Shown here: one piece after another, positions 25,258 through 33,462 of the stretch
Layout: each line of letters starts with the position of its first letter
How positions within the stretch are numbered: the first letter of the stretch is position 1
Source of the DNA: Roseburia_C sp900315735
GTDB lineage: Bacteria; Bacillota; Clostridia; Lachnospirales; Lachnospiraceae
Length of the DNA: 64,000 bases
Assembly (NCBI GenBank): GCA_052118425.1
Contig: JBQKHF010000008.1
Direction: 5' to 3' (one strand)
Translations under genes and position numbers: made by a program
Notes under the pieces: generated by a model
What the model saw: only the letters and a program-made list of their open reading frames with translations
What the model was told of the DNA's origin: nothing
Databases searched by the model: none

Positions 25258-26688
25258 ATGAAATTGAAAAAGTTATTAGCTCTTTCAACAGCAACAGTAA
25301 TGGCATTCTCAATGGTTGGATGCGGAAGCAAAGATGCCGGAACAGACAGCAACACAGACAACAATGCAACAGGAACAGAGACAGGTTCCAGTGACAACGC
25401 AGGCGATGGTGAATTAAACTACGCAAGCTTAAAACTCGGTGAGGACTACACAGACCTTACAGCAGAAATCAAAGTATTAACAAACCGTACAGACCTCTTG
25501 GAGGACGACGCAGAGATTCCTTATCAGACATACATCGATGCATTTAACAAATTATATCCAAACATCAAAGTTGATGTAGAAGGAATTACCAACTACGCAG
25601 ATGATACATTACTTCGTCTGCAGGGCGGTGACTGGGGCGATGTAATGATGATCCCAGCAGTAGACAAAGCTGACTTAAGTACATACTTCATGCCACTTGG
25701 TACAGAAGATGAAATGAAGAGCCAGATTAACTACTACAACCAGAACTACGATGGAGAAGTATACGGAGTTCCTTACACAGCAGGTGTAAACGGCGGTATC
25801 GTATACAACAAAGCAGTATTTGAAGAAGCTGGAATCACAGAAGTTCCAACAACTCCGGAAGATTTCATCGCAGCATTACAGAAAATCAAAGATAACACAG
25901 ATGCAATTCCACTTTACACCAACTACGCAGCAGGTTGGGCAATGGGTGGACAGTGGGACCCAGCAATCAGCGGAAGCGCTACTGGAGACAGCACATTCAT
26001 GAACCAGAAATTATTACATGCTTCTAACCCATTTGCAGATCCAGGTGATGGAACAGGCGCATACAACGTATACAAAGTATTATACGATGCAGTAGCAAAC
26101 GGATTAACAGAAGATGACTACTCAACAACTGACTGGGAAGGTTCCAAAGGAATGATCAATAACGGCGAAATCGCTTGTATGGTACTTGGTTCCTGGGCTG
26201 TTCCTCAGATGCAGCAGGCTGGCGATCATGCAGATGATATTGCATACATGCCATTCCCAATCACACTTTCTACTGGAAAACAGTGTGCATCCGTAGGACC
26301 TGACTACAGCTTTGGTATCAACGCAGACGCTTCTGATGACAACAAAGCAGCAGCGTTATGCTTCGTTAAATTCATGACAGAGCAGTCTGGATTCTCATAT
26401 GATTGTGGTGGACTTCCAATCGCAGCAAAAGATACAAAAATGCCTGACTTCTATGCAGCATTCTCAGATATCGACTTCGTAGTAGATGAGCCGGCATTAG
26501 AAGGTGAAGAAGATCTCTTAAATGACCTGAATGCAGATTCCGGATTAAACATCAACAACAGTGGTGAAGAGAAATTACAGGAAGTTGTAGAGTGCGCAGC
26601 AGATGGTTCTAAGAGCTTCGATGACATCATGAATGAATGGAATGAGAAGTGGACTACAGCACAGGAAAACTGTGGAGCAACTGAGTAA
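25258..26688 (+). CDS. Sugar ABC transporter solute-binding lipoprotein (mannooligosaccharide-type)
   Basis: A 476-residue extracellular lipoprotein. The signal peptide ends in the lipobox MVGC (cysteine near residue 22), followed by a Gly/Ser/Asp/Thr-rich linker and a family-1 type sugar-binding domain (residues about 60-470). As first gene of the importer operon it should capture mannan oligosaccharides; the equivalent protein in Roseburia mannan loci does this. Codon use is unusually biased (many AAC, GTA, GCA), as expected for a very highly expressed gene. A stable hairpin downstream probably lowers expression of the following permease genes relative to it. Confidence 0.9.
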   Translation: MKLKKLLALSTATVMAFSMVGCGSKDAGTDSNTDNNATGTETGSSDNAGDGELNYASLKLGEDYTDLTAEIKVLTNRTDLLEDDAEIPYQTYIDAFNKLYPNIKVDVEGITNYADDTLLRLQGGDWGDVMMIPAVDKADLSTYFMPLGTEDEMKSQINYYNQNYDGEVYGVPYTAGVNGGIVYNKAVFEEAGITEVPTTPEDFIAALQKIKDNTDAIPLYTNYAAGWAMGGQWDPAISGSATGDSTFMNQKLLHASNPFADPGDGTGAYNVYKVLYDAVANGLTEDDYSTTDWEGSKGMINNGEIACMVLGSWAVPQMQQAGDHADDIAYMPFPITLSTGKQCASVGPDYSFGINADASDDNKAAALCFVKFMTEQSGFSYDCGGLPIAAKDTKMPDFYAAFSDIDFVVDEPALEGEEDLLNDLNADSGLNINNSGEEKLQEVVECAADGSKSFDDIMNEWNEKWTTAQENCGATE

Positions 26689-26740
26689 TATTGAGTAACT
26701 GAAAACTCCCCATAGACATAAAAAAGAAACAAGCCTTTTT

Positions 26741-26779
26741 ACAGGAATGCTCCCCGCTTAAACGGCGGGGGCAGCCTGT
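26741..26779 (+). promoter_or_regulatory. Intercistronic hairpin after the binding-protein gene
   Basis: ACAGG (26741-26745) pairs with CCTGT (26775-26779) and GCTCCCCGC with GCGGGGGC inside, around a short loop. It lacks a T-run, so it is more likely an mRNA-stabilising or partial-termination structure than a full terminator. Confidence 0.7.
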
Positions 26780-26805
26780 CAAAAGAAGGGCATGGAGGTA
26801 TTTCG

Positions 26806-27840
26806 ATGGATGCAGTGACAATGAAGAAAGCAAAGAAGCCCTTCAGTATCAAAAATTGGGCAAAAAGCAGAAAGGGACAACAGACCATAATCATATTGGC
26901 ATTTATGTTTATCCCACTGTTATTGTTATTTGTATTTACCTATCTTCCATTTGGAGAAATGGTAAAGTTCAGCTTTTATAAAATGAAATATGCAACCCCG
27001 CCTGATAAGAGACAATTCGTGGGTTGGGCAAACTATATCGACGTATTTAACAGAAAAGACTGTTTCAGTGCTTTGAAATTAAGTCTTTACTACATGGCAG
27101 GTTCCATTGTTCAGCTTGCACTGGCATTGTACCTGGCAACAATCTTAAGCTTTAAAACCAAATGTGGAAATATGTTTAAGGGATTTATGTTCTTCCCATA
27201 CCTCATCAGTGGTATCGCAGTTGGTTTTATCTTTAAATTCTTCTACACCAGAGGCTTCGTATTTGACACAGTATTACAGTGGTGTGGATTTCAATTAGAC
27301 AATCTTCCGTACTGGCTGAAAGACAAGAGTATCAATAACATCTCTCTTGTGGCTTCCTCAGTATGGCGGTATTTTGGACAGAACATGGTTCTTTTCATTG
27401 GAGCAATCATGTCAGTAGATGCCGAAATGTATGAGGCAGCAGAGTTAGACGGTGCAAATAAATTCCAGCAGTTTTTACATATTATTTTACCGAGTATCAA
27501 GACAATCGTAACATTGAATGTCATCTTATCCATTACCGGTTCCTTAAGCGCATTCGATCCGCCTTACGTTATCACAAACGGTGGTGGTGGAACCGCAACC
27601 TACTTCGTAGTAATGAATAAAATCGCACATACCAACCAGAAGGTAGGTCTTGCATCTGCCATGGCGGTAATATTACTTCTTATTATCTTTGCAGCAACAA
27701 TTTTACAGAAGCTCTTCTTCAAATTTGCATTTAGAAATGCAGAATCCGATGACGAGACTTATGATGCAAAGAAGCAGCGTAAGAAATTAGAAAAGCAGAG
27801 AAAGAAAGAATATCGCCTGAAACAGAAAGGAGCGATGTAA
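26806..27840 (+). CDS. Sugar ABC transporter permease (MalF-type)
   Basis: A 344-residue inner-membrane permease with six or more helices. The ATPase-contacting EAA loop is visible as EMYEAAELDGANKFQQFLHIILPSI. A Lys/Arg-rich cytosolic tail (residues about 315-344) is longer than usual. It pairs with the next gene to form the channel for mannooligosaccharide uptake. A GGAGG site precedes the ATG. No ATPase gene is nearby, as is usual for these Firmicutes importers, which share a general MsmX/UgpC-like ATPase. Confidence 0.9.
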   Translation: MDAVTMKKAKKPFSIKNWAKSRKGQQTIIILAFMFIPLLLLFVFTYLPFGEMVKFSFYKMKYATPPDKRQFVGWANYIDVFNRKDCFSALKLSLYYMAGSIVQLALALYLATILSFKTKCGNMFKGFMFFPYLISGIAVGFIFKFFYTRGFVFDTVLQWCGFQLDNLPYWLKDKSINNISLVASSVWRYFGQNMVLFIGAIMSVDAEMYEAAELDGANKFQQFLHIILPSIKTIVTLNVILSITGSLSAFDPPYVITNGGGGTATYFVVMNKIAHTNQKVGLASAMAVILLLIIFAATILQKLFFKFAFRNAESDDETYDAKKQRKKLEKQRKKEYRLKQKGAM

Positions 27841-27841
27841 G

Positions 27842-28714
27842 ATGGCACAGCAGAAAATTAAGAAAAGAAAGAAACATTACAGTGTAGGCTCCATTATCTG
27901 GATTATTGTAAAATATTTCTCTTTGATATTCTTTTCCTTTGTGGCACTGCTGCCAATCGTATCCTGTGTAATCACAGCATTTAAGACAGAGGCAGAATAT
28001 CAGAGTACCAACGTAATGACATTACCAAGCAGCTGGCTCAATTTCCAGAACTTCATTGATGCATTCACAAGAGCGAATATGGGAAGAGCATTCATCAACT
28101 CCGGAATCATTCTGGTGTGTGTACTTGGAGCTTCTATCCTGATTGGAACACAGCTTGCTTATGTATTAAACCGTTTCAAATTCCCTGGAAACGGACTCAT
28201 TAGAAACTTATTCCTGTTCGCAACATTACTTCCTGGAATCGCAATGCAGGTATCTGTATACCAGATTATGAGCGGACTTGGATTTATCAATCACCTTTAC
28301 GGATACATCATCATGAGTATGGGTACTGATGTAATTTCCATCTATGTATTCATTCAGTTCATGGAAAACATTTCCGTATCCTTAGATGAATCCGCATACA
28401 TTGACGGAGCATCTTACTTTAAGATTTACTGGAAGATTATTCTTCCGTTACTGAAACCGGCAATCGTAACCTGTATGGTATTGAAAGGTGTATCTGTATA
28501 CAACGAATACTACTGCTCAAGCCTTTACTTACAGGATAAGAGAACTCTTGGCGTAGTCGCAACTGCACTTTATACCTTTACCGGACCACTTGGAAGCAAA
28601 TACAACCTGATTTGTGCAGGTGTACTGATTTCCTTACTCCCGGCACTGGTTGTATTCTTACTCTGCCAGAAGCAGATTTACAGTGGTATCACAGCAGGAG
28701 CTGTAAAAGGCTAA
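27842..28714 (+). CDS. Sugar ABC transporter permease (MalG-type)
   Basis: A 290-residue permease, second channel subunit of the importer, starting 1 bp after the first. It has six hydrophobic helices and the EAA-type loop ESAYIDGASYFKIYWKIILPLL. A basic N-terminus (QQKIKKRKKHY) precedes the first helix. The epimerase gene follows after 29 bp in the same operon. Confidence 0.9.
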   Translation: MAQQKIKKRKKHYSVGSIIWIIVKYFSLIFFSFVALLPIVSCVITAFKTEAEYQSTNVMTLPSSWLNFQNFIDAFTRANMGRAFINSGIILVCVLGASILIGTQLAYVLNRFKFPGNGLIRNLFLFATLLPGIAMQVSVYQIMSGLGFINHLYGYIIMSMGTDVISIYVFIQFMENISVSLDESAYIDGASYFKIYWKIILPLLKPAIVTCMVLKGVSVYNEYYCSSLYLQDKRTLGVVATALYTFTGPLGSKYNLICAGVLISLLPALVVFLLCQKQIYSGITAGAVKG

Positions 28715-28743
28715 CAAGATTAAGATAACAGGAGCATAAAAAG

Positions 28744-29913
28744 ATGATGGTAGATGAAATAAGGAAAGAGCTTGTAAACGGAATCATTCCTTTCTGGAAA
28801 AACTTACGTGATGATGAATACGGCGGATATTACGGTCTGCTGGATTATGACTTGAACCTTGATAAAAAAGCAGAAAAAGGATGCATTTTAAACAGTAGAA
28901 TTACATGGTTCTTTGCGAATGCATATCTGCTTTTAAAAGATGAGAGCCTGTTAGACGAAGCAAAACACGGATATGAATTCTTAAAGAATAAATGTCTGGA
29001 TAGAGAATATGGAGGAATTTACTGGTCATTAAATTATGACGGTACTCCAAAGGATACAACGAAACATACCTACAATCAGGCATTCTGCATCTATGCGCTG
29101 TCTACATACTATGCAGCGTCCAAGGATGCAGAAGCCCTGGAAATTGCCATGCAGCTCTTTGAAAAAATTGAGACTACCTGCATGGATGAGGTCGGATACT
29201 TAGAAGCATTTACCAGAGATTTTAAGCCGGAATCCAATGAAAAATTATCGGAAAACGGCGTACTTGCTGATAAGACCATGAATACACTTTTACATGTATT
29301 CGAGGCATATACCGAACTGTATCGTGTATCGAAAGAAACAAAAGTAAAGGAACGCTTAATGTGGATTATGGATGTATTTGCAGATAAGGTATACAATCCA
29401 GAGCTTCACAGACAGGAAGTGTTCTTTGATAAGAATTATAACAGTATTATTGACCTGCATTCCTATGGACATGATATTGAAACAGCATGGCTGATGGACA
29501 GAGGAACAGAAGTACTGGGTGATGAAACTTATACAGAGCGTATGGGAGCAATCACAAGAGACCTGACCAGCCAGATTTACAAAGTAGCATTTGATGGACA
29601 TTCACTTGCCAACGAATGTGAAAAAGGTGTGGTAAATGAACACCGTGTATGGTGGGTACAGGCAGAAGCCATCGTAGGTTTCTTAAATGGATACGAAAAA
29701 GATCCACAGAAGAAAGAATACTTAGAAGCAGCAGAAAGCATCTGGGAATTCATTAAAGAGCATGTGATGGATAAACGGGAAGGCTCTGAGTGGTTCTGGG
29801 AAGTAGACAAAGAAGGAAAACCATACGAAGGAAGACCTATCGTAGAACCGTGGAAATGTCCGTATCATAATGGACGGATGTGCATGGAAGTGATAAGGAG
29901 AATGTCAAAATGA
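28744..29913 (+). CDS. Cellobiose/mannobiose 2-epimerase (AGE family)
   Basis: A 389-residue (alpha/alpha)6-barrel protein of the N-acylglucosamine 2-epimerase family. Catalytic-type histidines are visible in SYGHDIETAWL, NEHRVWWVQAEA and the C-terminal CPYHNGRMCMEV. In mannan loci this enzyme converts mannobiose and longer products with reducing-end mannose to mannosyl-glucose for the next gene. Its stop codon overlaps the GH130 start (ATGA), showing translational coupling. AGGAG precedes the tandem ATG start. Confidence 0.88.
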   Translation: MMVDEIRKELVNGIIPFWKNLRDDEYGGYYGLLDYDLNLDKKAEKGCILNSRITWFFANAYLLLKDESLLDEAKHGYEFLKNKCLDREYGGIYWSLNYDGTPKDTTKHTYNQAFCIYALSTYYAASKDAEALEIAMQLFEKIETTCMDEVGYLEAFTRDFKPESNEKLSENGVLADKTMNTLLHVFEAYTELYRVSKETKVKERLMWIMDVFADKVYNPELHRQEVFFDKNYNSIIDLHSYGHDIETAWLMDRGTEVLGDETYTERMGAITRDLTSQIYKVAFDGHSLANECEKGVVNEHRVWWVQAEAIVGFLNGYEKDPQKKEYLEAAESIWEFIKEHVMDKREGSEWFWEVDKEGKPYEGRPIVEPWKCPYHNGRMCMEVIRRMSK

Positions 29914-31091
29914 TGCATGAAAGATATTATGTGGAAGCAGCCAAGCAGGAAGAGCTTCTGAGCCGTAAAAATAGAAAAACAGATTTCTATAATGGAATCT
30001 TTGACCGGTATGAATATCCGGTATTAACCAGAGAACATATTCCGCTGACCTGGAGATATGATTTGAACCCAGAGACCAATCCATATTTTATGGAGCGTCT
30101 TGGAATCAACGCAGTCATGAACTCCGGAGCCATTGAATTAAACGGAAAATATTATCTGGTAGCAAGAATTGAAGGAAATGACCGTAAGTCATTTTTCGGA
30201 GTAGCAGAAAGTGACAACGGAATTGACGGTTTCCGTTTCTGGGATTATCCGATTCTCTTAGAGGATACCTGCCCGGAAGAGACCAATGTATATGATATGC
30301 GTCTTACCAAACATGAAGATGGTTATATCTATGGTGTGTTCTGTTCCGAAAGCAAGGATACATCAGTAAATGATTTATCCGCAGCAGTAGCAGCAGCCGG
30401 AATCGTAAGAACCAAAGACTTAAAACACTGGGAAAGATTAGATAATCTTACTACCCTTCGTTCCCCACAGCAGAGAAATGTCGTATTACATCCGGAATTC
30501 GTAGATGGAAAATATGCATTCTATACCAGACCAATGGATGATTTCATTGAGACCGGAAGTGGCGGAGGAATCGGATTCGGACTGTGTGATGATATTACAC
30601 ATGCAGTCATTGATGAAGAGAGAATGACCAGTCTTCGTAAGTACCACACCATTACAGAAGCAAAGAATGGTGCAGGTGCAACACCGATTAAAACAGACCG
30701 TGGCTGGATTCATATTGCACATGGTGTACGTAATACAGCAGCAGGTTTACGTTATGTAATTTATGCATTTGCAACAGATTTGAATGACCCTGCCAAAGTA
30801 ATTGCAGAGCCATCCGGACTTCTGATTGGACCAAGAGGAGAAGAACGTGTAGGAGATGTTTCCAACGTTGTATTCACCAATGGAGCCATTGCAAATGAAA
30901 AAGGCGAAGTATTTATTTACTACGCATCCAGTGATACCAGAATGCATGTTGCAACAACAACCATAGATAAACTGATTGATTATGTATTTGAGACACCGGC
31001 AGACCCGGGACGTTCCGTAGAGTGTGTGGCGCAAAGATGTAATCTCATTGAAAAGAATCTGGAATTTTTGAAAAACGAAGCAGCAAAATAA
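29910..31091 (+). CDS. GH130 4-O-beta-mannosyl-glucose phosphorylase (GH130_1 type)
   Basis: A 393-residue five-bladed beta-propeller phosphorylase. The likely catalytic acid is Asp129 in NVYDMRLTKHEDG, and the long N-terminal helix (EELLSRKNRKTDFYNGIFDRYEYP) is characteristic of GH130_1. It splits mannosyl-glucose with phosphate into mannose-1-phosphate and glucose, saving ATP. The start at 29910 is chosen because AAGGAG lies 9 nt upstream and it overlaps the epimerase stop; a GTG at 29880 is inside the epimerase gene without a site. Confidence 0.9.
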   Translation: MMHERYYVEAAKQEELLSRKNRKTDFYNGIFDRYEYPVLTREHIPLTWRYDLNPETNPYFMERLGINAVMNSGAIELNGKYYLVARIEGNDRKSFFGVAESDNGIDGFRFWDYPILLEDTCPEETNVYDMRLTKHEDGYIYGVFCSESKDTSVNDLSAAVAAAGIVRTKDLKHWERLDNLTTLRSPQQRNVVLHPEFVDGKYAFYTRPMDDFIETGSGGGIGFGLCDDITHAVIDEERMTSLRKYHTITEAKNGAGATPIKTDRGWIHIAHGVRNTAAGLRYVIYAFATDLNDPAKVIAEPSGLLIGPRGEERVGDVSNVVFTNGAIANEKGEVFIYYASSDTRMHVATTTIDKLIDYVFETPADPGRSVECVAQRCNLIEKNLEFLKNEAAK

Positions 31092-31117
31092 ATTTGAGAA
31101 AAAGGATGGTAGCCTTT

Positions 31118-32140
31118 ATGAGCAAAGTAAAAATGATTAGCCCGGCAGTTCCAAATGTACCATGGCAGGACAAACCGGAAGGATTAAAAGGTGCGCCGGT
31201 ATGGCGTTATACAGAGAACCCAATCATTGGAAGAAATCCAATTGATGGAGTAGCAAGAATCTTTAACAGTGCAGTAATGCCTTATGGAGATGAATTCATC
31301 GGAGTATTCCGTGGAGAACAGACCAATGGTATTCCATATATCTATATGGGAAGAAGCAAAGATGCAATCCATTGGGATTTTGAAAAAGATAAAATACAGT
31401 TTGTTGACGAAAACGGGGAATCCTTTATGCCAGTATATGCATATGATCCAAGACTGGTAAAAGTAGAGGATACCTATTACATAATTTGGTGCCAGGACTT
31501 TTACGGCGCAGCAATCGGTATGGCAAAGACCACCGACTTCCGTACATTTACAAGGATTGAAAATCCTTTCCTCCCATTTAACCGGAACGCTGTGCTCTTC
31601 CCTCGAAAAGTTCATGGCAATTACATGTTGCTTTCCCGCCCATCAGACAGCGGACACACCCCATTCGGTGACATCTTTGTCAGCGAAAGTCCGGATTTAG
31701 TCTATTGGGGAAAGCACAGACATGTAATGGGAAAAGGCTCCGAATGGTGGGAGTCCTTAAAGATTGGCGGAGGTGCAGCACCAATTGAGACCTCCGAAGG
31801 ATGGCTTCTTTTCTATCATGGTGTAAGCGGAACCTGTAATGGATATGTATATTCCATCGGTGGAGCAATCCTTGATATTGATAATCCGTCCGTTGTGAAA
31901 TACCGGTGTGAAAATTTCCTTCTGACACCGGAAGAATGGTATGAGGAACGTGGATTTGTACCGAATGTATGCTTCCCATGTGCAACCATTCATGACTCAG
32001 AATCAGGAAAGATTGCTATTTACTATGGAGCTGCCGATAGCTATGTAGGATTAGCGTTTACAACAATAGATGAAATCGTTGATTATATCAAAGAGCATAG
32101 TGTGGTTAATTGTAGCGACACAGAGGTAGGCAGAAGATAG
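31118..32140 (+). CDS. GH130 beta-1,4-mannooligosaccharide phosphorylase (GH130_2 type)
   Basis: A 340-residue GH130 phosphorylase related to the previous one but lacking its long N-terminal helices. It begins MSKVKMISPAVPNVPWQDKP, the usual GH130_2 opening. The likely catalytic acid is Asp110 in YDPRLVKVEDTYY. It removes mannose from the non-reducing end of mannooligosaccharides as mannose-1-phosphate. Earlier in-frame starts (TTG 31094, ATG 31106) give extra non-conserved residues, so 31118 is preferred. It ends the importer operon before a strong terminator. Confidence 0.88.
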   Translation: MSKVKMISPAVPNVPWQDKPEGLKGAPVWRYTENPIIGRNPIDGVARIFNSAVMPYGDEFIGVFRGEQTNGIPYIYMGRSKDAIHWDFEKDKIQFVDENGESFMPVYAYDPRLVKVEDTYYIIWCQDFYGAAIGMAKTTDFRTFTRIENPFLPFNRNAVLFPRKVHGNYMLLSRPSDSGHTPFGDIFVSESPDLVYWGKHRHVMGKGSEWWESLKIGGGAAPIETSEGWLLFYHGVSGTCNGYVYSIGGAILDIDNPSVVKYRCENFLLTPEEWYEERGFVPNVCFPCATIHDSESGKIAIYYGAADSYVGLAFTTIDEIVDYIKEHSVVNCSDTEVGRR

Positions 32141-32222
32141 GATAGTTTTCTTTTTCATGATCTGGAATAGTATACAATTCCCTAACACATTATTCCAGAT
32201 TCCCACTCCTAAATTGTAAGCA

Positions 32223-32260
32223 CAAAAGGACTCACACATGTGTGGGTCCTTTTGTAATTT
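32223..32260 (+). terminator. Strong terminator after the GH130 operon
   Basis: CAAAAGGACTCACACATG pairs with TGTGGGTCCTTTTG (32223-32254) as a 13-14-bp stem with wobbles and a very tight loop, then TAATTT. The stem starts with A4 and ends with T4, so it could work in both directions. Confidence 0.8.
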
Positions 32261-32372
32261 ACGCGAGTAGCAAGGAAAATCGCATGCTTGCATGCAGATT
32301 TGACGAGCACCGCGATAACTCGAGAAACTCGCAAAGCGTGTTTCTCGTAGTTTACACGAATAGCGAGAAAAA
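32254..32372. repeat. Small repeat cassette with flanking direct repeats and hairpin
   Basis: Direct repeats 32254-32279 and 32347-32372 match at 21 of 26 positions. Between them lie GCATGC-TT-GCATGC (32282-32295) and a 12-bp hairpin with one mismatch, CGAGAAACTCGC-AAA-GCGTGTTTCTCG (32321-32347). Bases 32329-32352 recur exactly at 51839-51862 inside a gene. No coding function is seen. Confidence 0.7.
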
Positions 32373-32396
32373 GCTGAGAGAAAACCGGAGGATAAT

Positions 32397-33434
32397 ATGT
32401 TTATTTCACCAGACCATCCATTCTTGCAATACAGCGGAAGAATTGATTTTGAAGAAAAAGAAAGACCGGTGATGATTTATCCGGCAAGCTATGTGAGGAT
32501 TCGTTTTACCGGAACTTCACTTCGGGTTTATTTGGAAAATAGAAGTGCATATTGGAATAATTATATGGGCTGTATCATAGACGGCAGACAGGAAAAATAT
32601 CTGTTGCCAAAAGACGGTGAAACAGAACTGCTGTTAGCAGAACAGTTAGAAAATAAAGAGCATGACTGTCTGTTTTTTAAACGGATGGATGCCTGCCATT
32701 ATGTGGCATTCTTAGGCTTTGACATAGACGAAGATGCAGAAGTATTACCGTTAGAGCCGCTGCCGGAACGGAAGATTGAAGTATATGGAGACAGTGTTTC
32801 TGCCGGAGAAGTATCAGAGGCGGTAAACTTCTTAGGACAGCCGGATCCGGAACATAACGGAGAATATTCCAACAGCTATTATTCTTATGCATGGATGACA
32901 GCCCGGAAATTAGGTGCACAGCTTCATGATGTGGCACAGGGCGGAATTGCATTATTAGACGGAACTGGATGGTTCTATGAAGCGGGATATATCGGAATGG
33001 AATCGGTATATGATAAAACGGCTTACCACCCGGACTTGGGAGAAATAAAAAAATGGGATTTCTCAAAGTATATACCACAGGCAGTCATTGTAGCAATCGG
33101 ACAGAATGACAGCCACCCGACGGATTTTATGGCGCGGGACTACGATGGCATTATGGGAAGAAAGTGGAGAAAACACTACCGTGAATTTGTTTTAAAGTTA
33201 AGAGAAATATATCCGGATGCACAGATTATTCTGACGACAACCATTATGGAACATGATATTGCCTGGGACCGGGCAATCGAAGAAGTCTGTGAATCCATTG
33301 CAGATGCAAACGTGCATCATTTTCTGTACCGGAAGAATGGATGTGGGACAAAGGGACATATCCGGATACCGGAAGCAGAAGAAATGGCAGAGGAACTGGC
33401 TGCCTATATAGAAGTTTTATGGGAAGATATCTGA
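32397..33434 (+). CDS. CE2-family acetylesterase of the mannan locus
   Basis: A 345-residue carbohydrate esterase family 2 protein: an N-terminal beta-jelly-roll (residues about 1-120) followed by an SGNH hydrolase domain. The catalytic serine is Ser133 in YGDSVSAGE; block III is seen as IGQNDSHP. There is no signal peptide, so it deacetylates imported mannooligosaccharides. The Roseburia intestinalis CE2 acts on 3-O-, 4-O- and 6-O-acetyl mannose, complementing the CE17 enzyme next door. A GGAGG site is 9 nt ahead of the ATG. The GGDEF-CE17 gene follows after 28 bp. Confidence 0.87.
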   Translation: MFISPDHPFLQYSGRIDFEEKERPVMIYPASYVRIRFTGTSLRVYLENRSAYWNNYMGCIIDGRQEKYLLPKDGETELLLAEQLENKEHDCLFFKRMDACHYVAFLGFDIDEDAEVLPLEPLPERKIEVYGDSVSAGEVSEAVNFLGQPDPEHNGEYSNSYYSYAWMTARKLGAQLHDVAQGGIALLDGTGWFYEAGYIGMESVYDKTAYHPDLGEIKKWDFSKYIPQAVIVAIGQNDSHPTDFMARDYDGIMGRKWRKHYREFVLKLREIYPDAQIILTTTIMEHDIAWDRAIEEVCESIADANVHHFLYRKNGCGTKGHIRIPEAEEMAEELAAYIEVLWEDI

Positions 33435-33462
33435 AATGCCGCAACAAGAAGGAGAAAGCGTT

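Noticed and set aside
32242..32472. A 76-codon frame across the repeat cassette
   Set aside because: It overlaps the terminator, the repeat cassette and the start of the CE2 gene, and has no Shine-Dalgarno sequence.
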